Assembly (NCBI GenBank): GCA_045658305.1
Contig: JAZOUT010000014.1
Location: 1 to 41,866 of the forward strand
Source of the DNA: Aphodosoma sp045658305
GTDB taxonomy: Bacteria; Bacteroidota; Bacteroidia; Bacteroidales; Paludibacteraceae
DNA: 41,866 nucleotides
Direction of reading: 5' to 3'
The notes below the pieces were generated by a model, which made no database searches, was not told the origin of the DNA, and saw only the letters and a list, made by a program, of their open reading frames with translations. Of this stretch, positions 18,441-26,488 are shown one piece after another (the stretch's first letter is position 1; every line of letters begins with the position of its first letter). The position numbers were made by a program, and so were the translations under genes.

Positions 18441-19775
18441 ATGAAAGAGCTAAAATGCCCTAAATGTGGCAACGTGTTTCTTGTTGACGAATCGGACTAT
18501 GCTGCTATTCTCAGTCAGGTGAGAAATCAGGAGTTTGAGAGCGAAATACAATTGCGCTTAAACGATATCCAAAAGCAAAATGAGGCTCAACACGAGACTG
18601 CCACCTTGAAAATCACTCAAGATTTTCAGGGCAAATTGACACAAAAAGATATTGAACTATCAAAAAAAGAGGGCGAAATAGAACGATTGAAATCGCAATT
18701 GCTAGATTACGATAAGACTAAACGATTGGAATTGGAAGCAGAACGATTAAAATCTACACAAGAAATAGCTCGATTGAATGCTGTTATAGCACAAAACAAA
18801 ACCGACGTAAAGGTTGCAGTGCTCGAAGAACAAAATAAGGCAAAAGACCAGATACAAGCTAAAGAAAATGCACTCTTAGAGTTACGCAGTCAGATTGAAG
18901 TAAAACAAAAAGAGGCTACTATTCGTGAATCTAACATCAAAGAGGACTATGAGCGTCAGTTGAAACAAAAGCAAGAACTTGTGGATTACTACAAAGAGTT
19001 GAAGACTAAGTTATCGACTAAGATGATTGGAGAATCGCTTGAAGCTCATTGTAGTAATGAATTTAATCGTGTGCGTACAACAATGTATCCTAATGCCTAT
19101 TTCGAGAAAGATAATGATGCTAGCGGTGGCAGTAAAGGCGACTTCATATTCCGCGATTCGATAGACGGAGTTGAGTACATTTCGATTATGTTTGAAATGA
19201 AAAACGAGATGGACACTACGGCTACGAAACATAAGAACGAAGATTTCTTTGCTAAACTAGACAAAGACCGCAATGAGAAAAGATGCGAATATGCTGTGCT
19301 TGTGTCCCTATTAGAACCTGAGAGCGATTTTTATAATGAAGGTATAGTGGATGTATCGTATCGCTATCCGAAGATGTTTGTTGTTCGTCCTCAATTCTTT
19401 ATGCCTATCATAACACTACTCTCGCAAGCTTCGAAAAAGAGTGTTGAATATAAGAAAGAGTTGATTTTGGCACGTCAGCAGTCGGTAGATGTAACAAATT
19501 TTGAAAACAAATTGAATGATTTTCGTGATAAATTTGGCACTCACTACTCTCGTGCATGCGATAAATTTAATAAAGCAATAGATGAGATTGACAAAACAAT
19601 AAAATCGCTCGAAAAAATGAAAGCCGATTTGTTGAGTTCAGAAAACTATTTGCGATTGGCAAATAACGACACAGAGGAGCTCACAATTAAACGATTGACA
19701 CGTGGCAACCCAACAATGAAACAAAAATTTGACGAAGCAAGAAAGGCAAATGATGATTCAGAATACACACTGTGA
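18441..19775 (+). CDS. DUF2130 protein (coiled coil plus nuclease-like fold)
   Basis: Starting at the ATG at 18441 the protein has 444 residues: a zinc-ribbon-like MKELKCPKCGNVFLVDE, a long coiled coil (about 30-200, rich in Gln, Lys and Glu), and a C-terminal DUF2130 domain with GGSKGDFIFRDSIDGVEYIS, MFEMKNEMDTTATKHKNEDF, DKDRNEKRCEYAVLVSLLE and MFVVRPQFFMPIITLL. The D...E-x-K arrangement resembles a restriction-endonuclease fold; activity is unproven. Codons are G/T-ending (TTG, GAT, ATT) compared with the C-ending codons around it, possibly a sign of transfer. The last codons and TGA stop lie inside MITE-like copy B. Confidence 0.87.
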   Translation: MKELKCPKCGNVFLVDESDYAAILSQVRNQEFESEIQLRLNDIQKQNEAQHETATLKITQDFQGKLTQKDIELSKKEGEIERLKSQLLDYDKTKRLELEAERLKSTQEIARLNAVIAQNKTDVKVAVLEEQNKAKDQIQAKENALLELRSQIEVKQKEATIRESNIKEDYERQLKQKQELVDYYKELKTKLSTKMIGESLEAHCSNEFNRVRTTMYPNAYFEKDNDASGGSKGDFIFRDSIDGVEYISIMFEMKNEMDTTATKHKNEDFFAKLDKDRNEKRCEYAVLVSLLEPESDFYNEGIVDVSYRYPKMFVVRPQFFMPIITLLSQASKKSVEYKKELILARQQSVDVTNFENKLNDFRDKFGTHYSRACDKFNKAIDEIDKTIKSLEKMKADLLSSENYLRLANNDTEELTIKRLTRGNPTMKQKFDEARKANDDSEYTL

Positions 19776-19868
19776 GTGTGTAGAGGTTTTCTTGCTTGAA
19801 GGTTGCTTGAAGGTATGGTTCACTATCTTGAAAATATTGGACTGGAATACACAATGTGAGTGTGTGTT
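19762..19868. repeat. MITE-like element, copy B (inverted)
   Basis: Bounded by AATACACACTGTGAGTGTG (left) and AATACACAATGTGAGTGTG (right). The interior has CTTGCTTGAAGGTTGCTTGA, the reverse complement of the GCAAGCAACC/CAAGCAAG motif of copy C. It starts inside the DUF2130 gene and provides its stop codon. Confidence 0.72.
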
Positions 19869-19929
19869 GAGATGCACTTTTTATACTGATTTTTTATCTT
19901 TAGAGATATTGTTTTATAGAAAACATATT

Positions 19930-21060
19930 ATGGACTTTAAGTTATTACATACAGACCCATATTCGTCTGCTCGTGCGGGGGTAATTACTACCGACCACGG
20001 AGAAATTGAGACTCCGATATTTATGCCTGTGGGCACTGTGGCATCAGTGAAGGGTGTGCATATTCGTGAGGTAAAAGAAGATGTACAGGCTCAAATTATT
20101 CTTGGTAATACATATCACCTATATTTGCGTCCTGGACTTGATATATTGGAAAAGGCTGGCGGATTGCATAAATTCAATGGCTGGGATCGTCCTATTCTCA
20201 CTGATAGTGGTGGTTTTCAGGTATTTTCACTCGCTGACAATCGTAAATTGACAGAAGAAGGTGCTATATTCCGCTCGCATATCGATGGGTCGAAACACTT
20301 TTTCACTCCTGAAAATGTGGTTGATATTCAGCGTACTATTGGTGCTGATATCATGATGGCTTTTGATGAATGTACGCCTGGTACGGCTGACTATAAGTAT
20401 GCCAAAAATTCGATGGAGCGCACTCATCGTTGGCTCAAACGTGGATTGGAACGCTTTGACTCTACACCCGACAAGTACGGATATAGTCAAACATTCTTCC
20501 CTATAGTACAAGGTTGTATCTATCCTGAACTTCGTCGCGAATCGGCTAAATTTATTGCCGACCAAGGTCGTGAAGGTAATGCTATCGGTGGGCTTGCTGT
20601 AGGCGAACCTACAGAGAAAATGTACGAAATGATTGAGGTGGTAAACGATATATTGCCTAAAGACCGTCCAAGATATTTAATGGGTGTTGGTACACCAGCC
20701 AATCTACTCGAAGGTATCGAACGTGGTGTGGATATGTTCGACTGCGTAATGCCAACACGCAATGGTCGTAATGGTATGCTATTCACTCGCAATGGCATTA
20801 TGAATATGAAAAACAAAAAATGGGCTGACGACTTCTCGCCTATCGATCCTGAAAGCGACTGCTTCGTTGACCTCCAATATTCGAAAGCATACTTGCGCCA
20901 TTTGTTTGTAAGTCAAGAATTGTTGGCTATGCAAATTGCTTCTATACATAACCTTGCATTCTACCTATGGCTTGTGAAAGAGGCACGTAAACATATCATT
21001 GCAGGCGACTTCCACATTTGGAAACCTATGATGCTCGAACGCGTTACTAGACGATTGTAA
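19930..21060 (+). CDS. tgt: tRNA-guanine(34) transglycosylase
   Basis: From the ATG at 19930 this is a 376-residue TIM-barrel enzyme that swaps guanine 34 for preQ1 or queuine in tRNAs with GUN anticodons. Motifs: ILTDSGGFQVFSL (catalytic Asp), MAFDECTPG, IVQGCIYPELR, IGGLAVGEP and FDCVMPTRNGRNG. The C-terminal zinc site, normally CxCxxC plus His, reads SDCFVDLQYSKAYLRHL with a later IASIHN, so only one of three Cys remains. An upstream in-frame extension to 19729 crosses MITE copy B and is not conserved protein, so it was rejected. Confidence 0.95.
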   Translation: MDFKLLHTDPYSSARAGVITTDHGEIETPIFMPVGTVASVKGVHIREVKEDVQAQIILGNTYHLYLRPGLDILEKAGGLHKFNGWDRPILTDSGGFQVFSLADNRKLTEEGAIFRSHIDGSKHFFTPENVVDIQRTIGADIMMAFDECTPGTADYKYAKNSMERTHRWLKRGLERFDSTPDKYGYSQTFFPIVQGCIYPELRRESAKFIADQGREGNAIGGLAVGEPTEKMYEMIEVVNDILPKDRPRYLMGVGTPANLLEGIERGVDMFDCVMPTRNGRNGMLFTRNGIMNMKNKKWADDFSPIDPESDCFVDLQYSKAYLRHLFVSQELLAMQIASIHNLAFYLWLVKEARKHIIAGDFHIWKPMMLERVTRRL

Positions 21061-21073
21061 AAAGACAAAATAA

Positions 21074-21108
21074 CAGAATAACAAAAATTATGTTCTTATG
21101 TTATTCTG
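21074..21108 (+). terminator. Hairpin between tgt and the Lpt permease gene
   Basis: CAGAATAACA (21074-21083) and TGTTATTCTG (21099-21108) pair perfectly over 10 bp with a 15-nt loop, followed by CTTCTAAAAAA and the next ATG. There is no T tract, so it may be an RNA-stability or attenuation hairpin rather than a full terminator. Confidence 0.5.
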
Positions 21109-21120
21109 TCTTCTAAAAAA

Positions 21121-22197
21121 ATGAAACAAATAGATATATACATAATCAAAAAATATTTAGGTACTTTCTTTTTATCAATATTGCTGATTATCACAATATC
21201 GGTAGTGGTCGATATATCCGAAAAATTGGATGAATTTATGGATAATGATGCACCACTCAACGAGATTGTATTTGATTATTATTTGAATTTTATCCCTTAT
21301 TTTGCCAATCTATTCACTCCTCTGTTCTCTTTTATTTCGGTTATATTCTTCACCTCAAAAATGGCATATAATACCGAAATCACAGCGATATTGGCAGGTG
21401 GTGTGAGCTTTAATCGCATGTTGCGTCCATACGTTATTTCGGCTGTGATTATTGGGGCTATGTCGTTTGTATTGAGCGGATATGTTATTCCTCCAGCTAA
21501 TGAGGTCCGTCTAGCTTTTGAAGACAAATACATCAAAGCCAATAAATCTGAAGTAGCACGCCACATACAGATGGAAATTGAGCCGGGAGTTATCTTATAC
21601 ATAGAGCGTTACGAAGAGAATCGCAATCGTGGCAATAAGGTGTCGCTTGAACGATTTAATGGTAAAACACTCATTAGTCGCACTACAGGTAATTCGATAG
21701 AATGGAACGAAGCCGACACTATTTGGCACATAAAAAAATATCTCAAACGCGATTTTAACGGTATATACGAAACAATTGAGAAAGGCGACCAAATAGATAC
21801 TGCACTAAACATTCATCCATCTGAGTTTTTCATTACAGGAGCTCTTGCTCCTCAAATGACTAACTCAGAACTGAATACTCATATAAAACGCCAAGAGTCT
21901 CGTGGTATGGGTAACACTCAGATGTTTAAAGACGAATACTACAAACGATTTGCTAACCCATTTGCCGCTTTGATTCTTATGTTAATAGGAGTATCGCTAT
22001 CATCAAAGAAAATACGTGGTGGCATGGGACTACAAATCGGTATTGGTATAGCCCTCAGTGCATTATATATCTTATTTACTACAGTATCAAGTATGTTTGC
22101 CGTTAAAGGAAATATGCCTGTACTCGTTGCCGTTTGGTTACCAAACATAATATTTCTCTTAATTGGTATCGGACTATATTTCAAAGCACCAAAATAA
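21121..22197 (+). CDS. LptF/LptG family permease
   Basis: This 358-residue YjgP/YjgQ-family protein has three N-terminal helices (about 12-35, 50-75 and 95-125), a periplasmic beta-jellyroll region (about 130-260) and three C-terminal helices (about 270-355). Signatures are IDIYIIKKYLGTFFLSI, the SFISVIFFTSKM segment and TEITAILAGGVSFNRMLRPY. In the Lpt machine these subunits, with LptB2 and LptC, extract lipopolysaccharide from the inner membrane. Bacteroidota usually have several homologues, so F or G cannot be assigned. Its stop overlaps the mfd start (TAATG). Confidence 0.92.
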   Translation: MKQIDIYIIKKYLGTFFLSILLIITISVVVDISEKLDEFMDNDAPLNEIVFDYYLNFIPYFANLFTPLFSFISVIFFTSKMAYNTEITAILAGGVSFNRMLRPYVISAVIIGAMSFVLSGYVIPPANEVRLAFEDKYIKANKSEVARHIQMEIEPGVILYIERYEENRNRGNKVSLERFNGKTLISRTTGNSIEWNEADTIWHIKKYLKRDFNGIYETIEKGDQIDTALNIHPSEFFITGALAPQMTNSELNTHIKRQESRGMGNTQMFKDEYYKRFANPFAALILMLIGVSLSSKKIRGGMGLQIGIGIALSALYILFTTVSSMFAVKGNMPVLVAVWLPNIIFLLIGIGLYFKAPK

Positions 22198-25100
22198 TGA
22201 ATTACAAAGACATCATACAAATACTTGCTGGACATCCATTAATAAAAGATATTACTAAATGGATGAATTCTGACTCAAAAGGCTTACAACTCAATGGATT
22301 GCAAGCCTCAGGCAAAGGTATGATGCTTAATGCTATTCAGCAAGTATCGGGGGCTAAAATGCTCGTTGTGATGGAAGATGCCGAAACTGCCGCATATCTC
22401 TACAACGACATCAATCGCGCGATGCCTACCGGTAAATGCGGACTACTCCCCTCTTCGTACAAAAAATCTCCTAAACATGGTGGTTTGGACCTTGCCTCGG
22501 AGATTATGCGCACCGACGCTCTCAATATAATGCATAATGCGCAAATTACAACCACACCATCCACTCCAAACTCTAAACTCTCAACTAAATGCTCCCCTAA
22601 GTTAGGGGAGCTGTCCGAAAGACTGAGGGGTATGCAAACTCTCAACTCTAAACTCTCAACTCTAAACTCTAAACTAAATAATGGTTGGCTGATAGTCACC
22701 TCACCGGAAGGGCTTATCGAACGAGTAACGCCACAACAAACATTTGAAACTAAAAGATTAACTATACGTAAAGGAGAAATAGTTGACTCTGAAAAGGTCA
22801 TTCATTCTCTCGCTGAATGGGGATTTGAATTGGTGGAATTTGTATATGAACCAGGGCAATATGCTCAACGCGGTAGTATTCTCGACATATTCTCATTCTC
22901 TAACGAACGCCCTTATCGTATCGACTTTTGGGACGACGAAGTTGAATCAATACGTGTATTCGATATCGAAAAACAACTATCTATCAACGAGGTAGAAGAA
23001 ATTAGCATACTACCTAACGTCACTGCTAAAGGCGATAAAGAGACTATTTCTATATTCAACTTTTTGCCCTCTGACACTATCATCTGTTGGGCTAATATGA
23101 CGTTCGCCATCGAACGAATCAACGACATCTACGACGACACTCTCATTAAACAACACTCTGAAAAAAACGTAGCGGATGTTCTTAACATACTCATTAACGG
23201 AAATATAGCTAAAGAACAAATTGCTAATTTCCGACATATTTATTTAGACAAAAGACGACGAACAACTGAATCCTCCCATAAGTTAGGGGAGGTCCACGAA
23301 GTGGGGAGGGGTATGCTAACTCTCAACTTCAACCAATCCGCCCAACCCCCATATCACAAAAATTTTGATATCGTAGCCGAGTCACTACGCTCTTTTATCA
23401 ACGATGGATATGCTATACACATCTGCTCTGATTCTAAAAAGCAGACCGACCGCATCGCTTCTATATTCGACGAACGTGGCGATAATATACACTTCACTCC
23501 TATCGAAGGCACTATCCATGAGGGTTTTATAGACCATGACTTATCGGTTTGTTTCTTCACCGACCACCAAATATTTGACCGTTACCACAAATTCTCTCTC
23601 AAATCCGACATTGCCAAGGCTGGCAAGGTGTCGATGACTCTAAAAGAGATAAACCAATTACAAATAGGCGACTATGTGGTACATATCGACCATGGTATTG
23701 GCAAATTTGCTGGTCTTATGGTGGCAGAAAACAATGGTAAGCGCCAAGAGGTAATCAAACTACTCTATCAAAACGATGACGTAATTTTCGTCTCTATCCA
23801 CGGATTACATCGTATATCAAAATATAAAGGTAAAGACGGCGAACCGCCTCGTATCAACAAACTTGGCACTGGTGCGTGGGAACGCCTCAAAGAGCGCACT
23901 AAGGCTAAGGTCAAAGACATTGCTCGCGACCTCATACAACTATATGCTGCTCGAAAGGCTGAAAAGGGTTTCCAATTCACTCCCGATAGTTACCTTCAAC
24001 ACGAACTCGAGGCTTCTTTCATATACGAAGATACTCCCGACCAAGCTACCTCTACTGCCGATATCAAACACGACATGGAGTCTGCCTTACCAATGGACCG
24101 CCTCGTGTGTGGCGACGTGGGATTTGGTAAAACTGAATTGGCTATACGCGCTGCTTTCAAAGCCGCTACCGATGGCAAACAAGTCGCTGTACTCGTACCT
24201 ACTACGGTATTAGCTCTACAACACTACAAAACTTTCAGCGAACGCCTCAAAGAGTTCCCTTGTCGTGTTGAATATCTCAGTCGTGCTAAAAAACCTTCAG
24301 AGGTGAAAGTTATAAAACAAGACCTCGCTGATGGCAAAATAGACATTCTCATTGGTACTCATAAAATTGTTGGCAAGGAGATTAAATTCAAAGACTTAGG
24401 ACTACTTATTATCGACGAAGAACAGAAGTTTGGCGTATCGGTAAAAGAGAAATTGAAAGCCATGAAGGTGAATGTCGATACTCTCACTCTCACGGCTACT
24501 CCTATACCTCGCACATTACAATTCTCGCTTATGGGTGCTCGCGATTTAAGTATTCTCACCACACCTCCGCCTAACCGCTACCCTGTTACGACTGAGGTAT
24601 GTTCTTATGATGACGAGATTATTCGCGATGCTATCGTTACCGAAATGAATCGCAACGGACAGGTATTCCTTATCAACAATCGCGTACAAAATATCTACCT
24701 CATCGAACAAAAAGTGCGCGCTCTCGTGCCTGATGCCCGTGTAGCTGTAGCTCATGGTCAAATGCCTACCGAACAACTCGAAGAGACTATCATCGACTTT
24801 ATCGACTATGAATATGACGTACTCATAGCCACCTCAGTAATCGAATCGGGCGTAGATATTCCTAACGTTAATACTATCATCGTCCACAATGCCCACATGT
24901 TCGGTCTCAGCGATTTGCACCAATTGCGTGGACGTGTCGGTCGTAGCAACCGTAAGGCATACTGCTACCTCATAGCTCCCCCATTCAATATGCTCACTTC
25001 CGACGCTCGCCGTCGCCTACAAGCTATCGAAACTTTTGCCGAATTAGGCTCAGGTTTCAATATTGCTATGCAAGACCTCGATATTCGTGGTGCAGGTAAT

Positions 25101-25694
25101 ATTCTTGGTGCAGAACAGAGCGGATTTATCACTGACCTCGGTTGCGAAACTTATCAAAAAATCCTAAACGAAGCCCTCGCAGAACTCCGCGACCAAGAGT
25201 TTAGCGGACTATTTGCCGACCGCAAAGATGCCAAAGATAACTATGTCAGCGACTGCTTTATTGAGTCTGACATGGAACTCATGCTACCTAATTGGTATGT
25301 AGAATCACAAACCGAGCGTATGGCTCTCTATCGTGAACTTGACAACATACAAAACGAACGAGCATTAGAAGAATACAAAAAACGTCTCACCGACCGCTTT
25401 GGTCGCATCCCTGACGAAGCTAGCGACCTTATGACTATGGTACGCCTACGCTGGTTAGCTCAACGCTATGGTGTTGAACGACTAATACTCAAACGAGGCA
25501 AAATGCACGCCTACCTCGTAACAAATCAAAAATCTGCATTCTACGAATCTAAAGAATTCGAAACTCTCATACAATTCTGCATGACAAACTATAAACGATG
25601 CGCTCTGTCCGAAAAAGACAACAAACGCATCGTTCAAATCAGCAATATAAATTCAGTTGATGATGCATATAACATATTCAATGAATTATCCTAA
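22197..25694 (+). CDS. mfd: Transcription-repair coupling factor
   Basis: The 1165-residue protein begins at the ATG overlapping the previous stop. It has UvrB-like N-terminal domains, the RNA polymerase-interacting domain (IGDYVVHIDHGIGKFAGL), a helicase with Walker A CGDVGFGKTE (about 638) and DEEQ box (about 740), LTATPIPRTLQFSLMG, DIPNVNTIIVHNAHMFGLSDLHQLRGRVGRS-type motor motifs, and a C-terminal TRCF domain. It removes stalled RNA polymerase and recruits UvrA. Two REP-like elements interrupt the N-terminal half in frame: about residues 110-160 (CSPKLGELSERLRGM within NSKLST repeats) and about 355-380 (SSHKLGEVHEVGRGM). The motor core is intact, so it is probably functional. Confidence 0.95.
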   Translation: MNYKDIIQILAGHPLIKDITKWMNSDSKGLQLNGLQASGKGMMLNAIQQVSGAKMLVVMEDAETAAYLYNDINRAMPTGKCGLLPSSYKKSPKHGGLDLASEIMRTDALNIMHNAQITTTPSTPNSKLSTKCSPKLGELSERLRGMQTLNSKLSTLNSKLNNGWLIVTSPEGLIERVTPQQTFETKRLTIRKGEIVDSEKVIHSLAEWGFELVEFVYEPGQYAQRGSILDIFSFSNERPYRIDFWDDEVESIRVFDIEKQLSINEVEEISILPNVTAKGDKETISIFNFLPSDTIICWANMTFAIERINDIYDDTLIKQHSEKNVADVLNILINGNIAKEQIANFRHIYLDKRRRTTESSHKLGEVHEVGRGMLTLNFNQSAQPPYHKNFDIVAESLRSFINDGYAIHICSDSKKQTDRIASIFDERGDNIHFTPIEGTIHEGFIDHDLSVCFFTDHQIFDRYHKFSLKSDIAKAGKVSMTLKEINQLQIGDYVVHIDHGIGKFAGLMVAENNGKRQEVIKLLYQNDDVIFVSIHGLHRISKYKGKDGEPPRINKLGTGAWERLKERTKAKVKDIARDLIQLYAARKAEKGFQFTPDSYLQHELEASFIYEDTPDQATSTADIKHDMESALPMDRLVCGDVGFGKTELAIRAAFKAATDGKQVAVLVPTTVLALQHYKTFSERLKEFPCRVEYLSRAKKPSEVKVIKQDLADGKIDILIGTHKIVGKEIKFKDLGLLIIDEEQKFGVSVKEKLKAMKVNVDTLTLTATPIPRTLQFSLMGARDLSILTTPPPNRYPVTTEVCSYDDEIIRDAIVTEMNRNGQVFLINNRVQNIYLIEQKVRALVPDARVAVAHGQMPTEQLEETIIDFIDYEYDVLIATSVIESGVDIPNVNTIIVHNAHMFGLSDLHQLRGRVGRSNRKAYCYLIAPPFNMLTSDARRRLQAIETFAELGSGFNIAMQDLDIRGAGNILGAEQSGFITDLGCETYQKILNEALAELRDQEFSGLFADRKDAKDNYVSDCFIESDMELMLPNWYVESQTERMALYRELDNIQNERALEEYKKRLTDRFGRIPDEASDLMTMVRLRWLAQRYGVERLILKRGKMHAYLVTNQKSAFYESKEFETLIQFCMTNYKRCALSEKDNKRIVQISNINSVDDAYNIFNELS
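22591..22635 (+). repeat. REP-like two-hairpin element R1, in frame in mfd
   Basis: Hairpin 1 is CTCCCCTAAGTTAGGGGAG, hairpin 2 GTCcgaaaGAC, then tail GAGGGGTATGC. Flanking words AACTCTAAACTCTCAACT lie on both sides (22567-22588 and 22636-22677). Confidence 0.85.
23271..23316 (+). repeat. REP-like two-hairpin element R2, in frame in mfd
   Basis: Hairpin 1 is CCTCCCATAAGTTAGGGGAGG, hairpin 2 CCACgaaGTGG, then GGAGGGGTATGC. It is followed by the word TAACTCTCAACTTCAAC. Confidence 0.85.
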
Positions 25695-25700
25695 AAAAAT

Positions 25701-25728
25701 AAGCGATTAACTATTCAGTTAATCGCTT
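25701..25728. terminator. Bidirectional terminator between mfd and lolA-like gene
   Basis: AAGCGATTAACT (25701-25712) and AGTTAATCGCTT (25717-25728) pair perfectly with A7 before and T6 after, serving both convergent genes. Confidence 0.9.
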
Positions 25729-25752
25729 TTTTATATCTCTACACCTTACTCC

Positions 25753-26364
25753 CTATCGTAAATCATTCACCTCTACATTAGGATATTTCGCTACATCAAA
25801 ATAGAAATACGCATCATCCACTTTTGTTTTATTCAAACTATCCCACACAAGTGTGATTTTATCGCCATTCTTTTGATGTATCACCAATCGTGTAGGCAAA
25901 TTTGATTTATTCAATCGCAATTCTATACGAAAATACTCACTACTTTTAGGGTCAGTTGGATAAAAATTTATTGCACCATCCTCACCCTCACTAATTCTAT
26001 CTTTCTCCACATAATGCTCTATCATTACCAATGGATTTATCTCTTTCAACTCATCAGTTGTTGGTTCAGTAATTGAAACCTCATTGAATTCCGAAACAAA
26101 AACCCATTGTGTTTTCCCATCAAATTTAATCTCATTAGCGCCAAGTGTCATACGAAATTTATTACCTTTAATTGTCAAATCACCCGACTGCTTATCTGTA
26201 GTTTCACTTTGTGCATTATAATACAAAAGCGTAAATCTACCCTCATAAACCGATTGTTTCAATTCTGATACAACAGCCTTTACTCTACGTTCTGCCTCTC
26301 TATCATTTTGCGCAAACAACACCAAAGGCAATACTGCAAACAATATAAATAATATCTTTTTCAT
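25753..26364 (-). CDS. LolA-like outer-membrane lipoprotein carrier
   Basis: This 203-residue protein has signal peptide MKKILFILFAVLPLVLFAQN and a LolA/LolB-type half-barrel: QSGDLTIKGNKFRMTLGANE, IKFDGKTQWVFVSEFNEVSI, INPLVMIEHY and the late RLVIHQKNGDKITLVW. Members carry lipoproteins or related lipids through the periplasm. It lies downstream of ftsK on the same strand, an arrangement shared by many bacteria (ftsK-lolA), with a 124-bp gap holding word repeats. Confidence 0.9.
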   Translation of the reverse strand: MKKILFILFAVLPLVLFAQNDREAERRVKAVVSELKQSVYEGRFTLLYYNAQSETTDKQSGDLTIKGNKFRMTLGANEIKFDGKTQWVFVSEFNEVSITEPTTDELKEINPLVMIEHYVEKDRISEGEDGAINFYPTDPKSSEYFRIELRLNKSNLPTRLVIHQKNGDKITLVWDSLNKTKVDDAYFYFDVAKYPNVEVNDLR

Positions 26365-26374
26365 AATCTTTCCC

Positions 26375-26486
26375 TTAGTAGTAAGTAATAAGTCGTAAGT
26401 AGTAAGACAAATGATGCAAAACCAACGGTCTTGAGCCGAATGGCGAAAAATGGCTCTTTCTACTTTCTACTTACTACTTTATACTA
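26375..26486. repeat. Inverted word repeats between ftsK and lolA-like gene
   Basis: The left arm repeats AGTAGTAAGTAATAAGT and GTAAGTAGTAAG (26375-26406); the right arm repeats CTTTCTACTTACTACTTT (26461-26480). The arms are complementary and enclose a core with ATGCAAAACCAACGG. It sits inside the ftsK-lolA gap. Confidence 0.6.
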
Positions 26487-26488
26487 TT

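Noticed and set aside
19729..19929. N-terminal extension of tgt
   Set aside because: The extension translates MITE-like copy B and DUF2130 coding sequence; the conserved protein starts at 19930.
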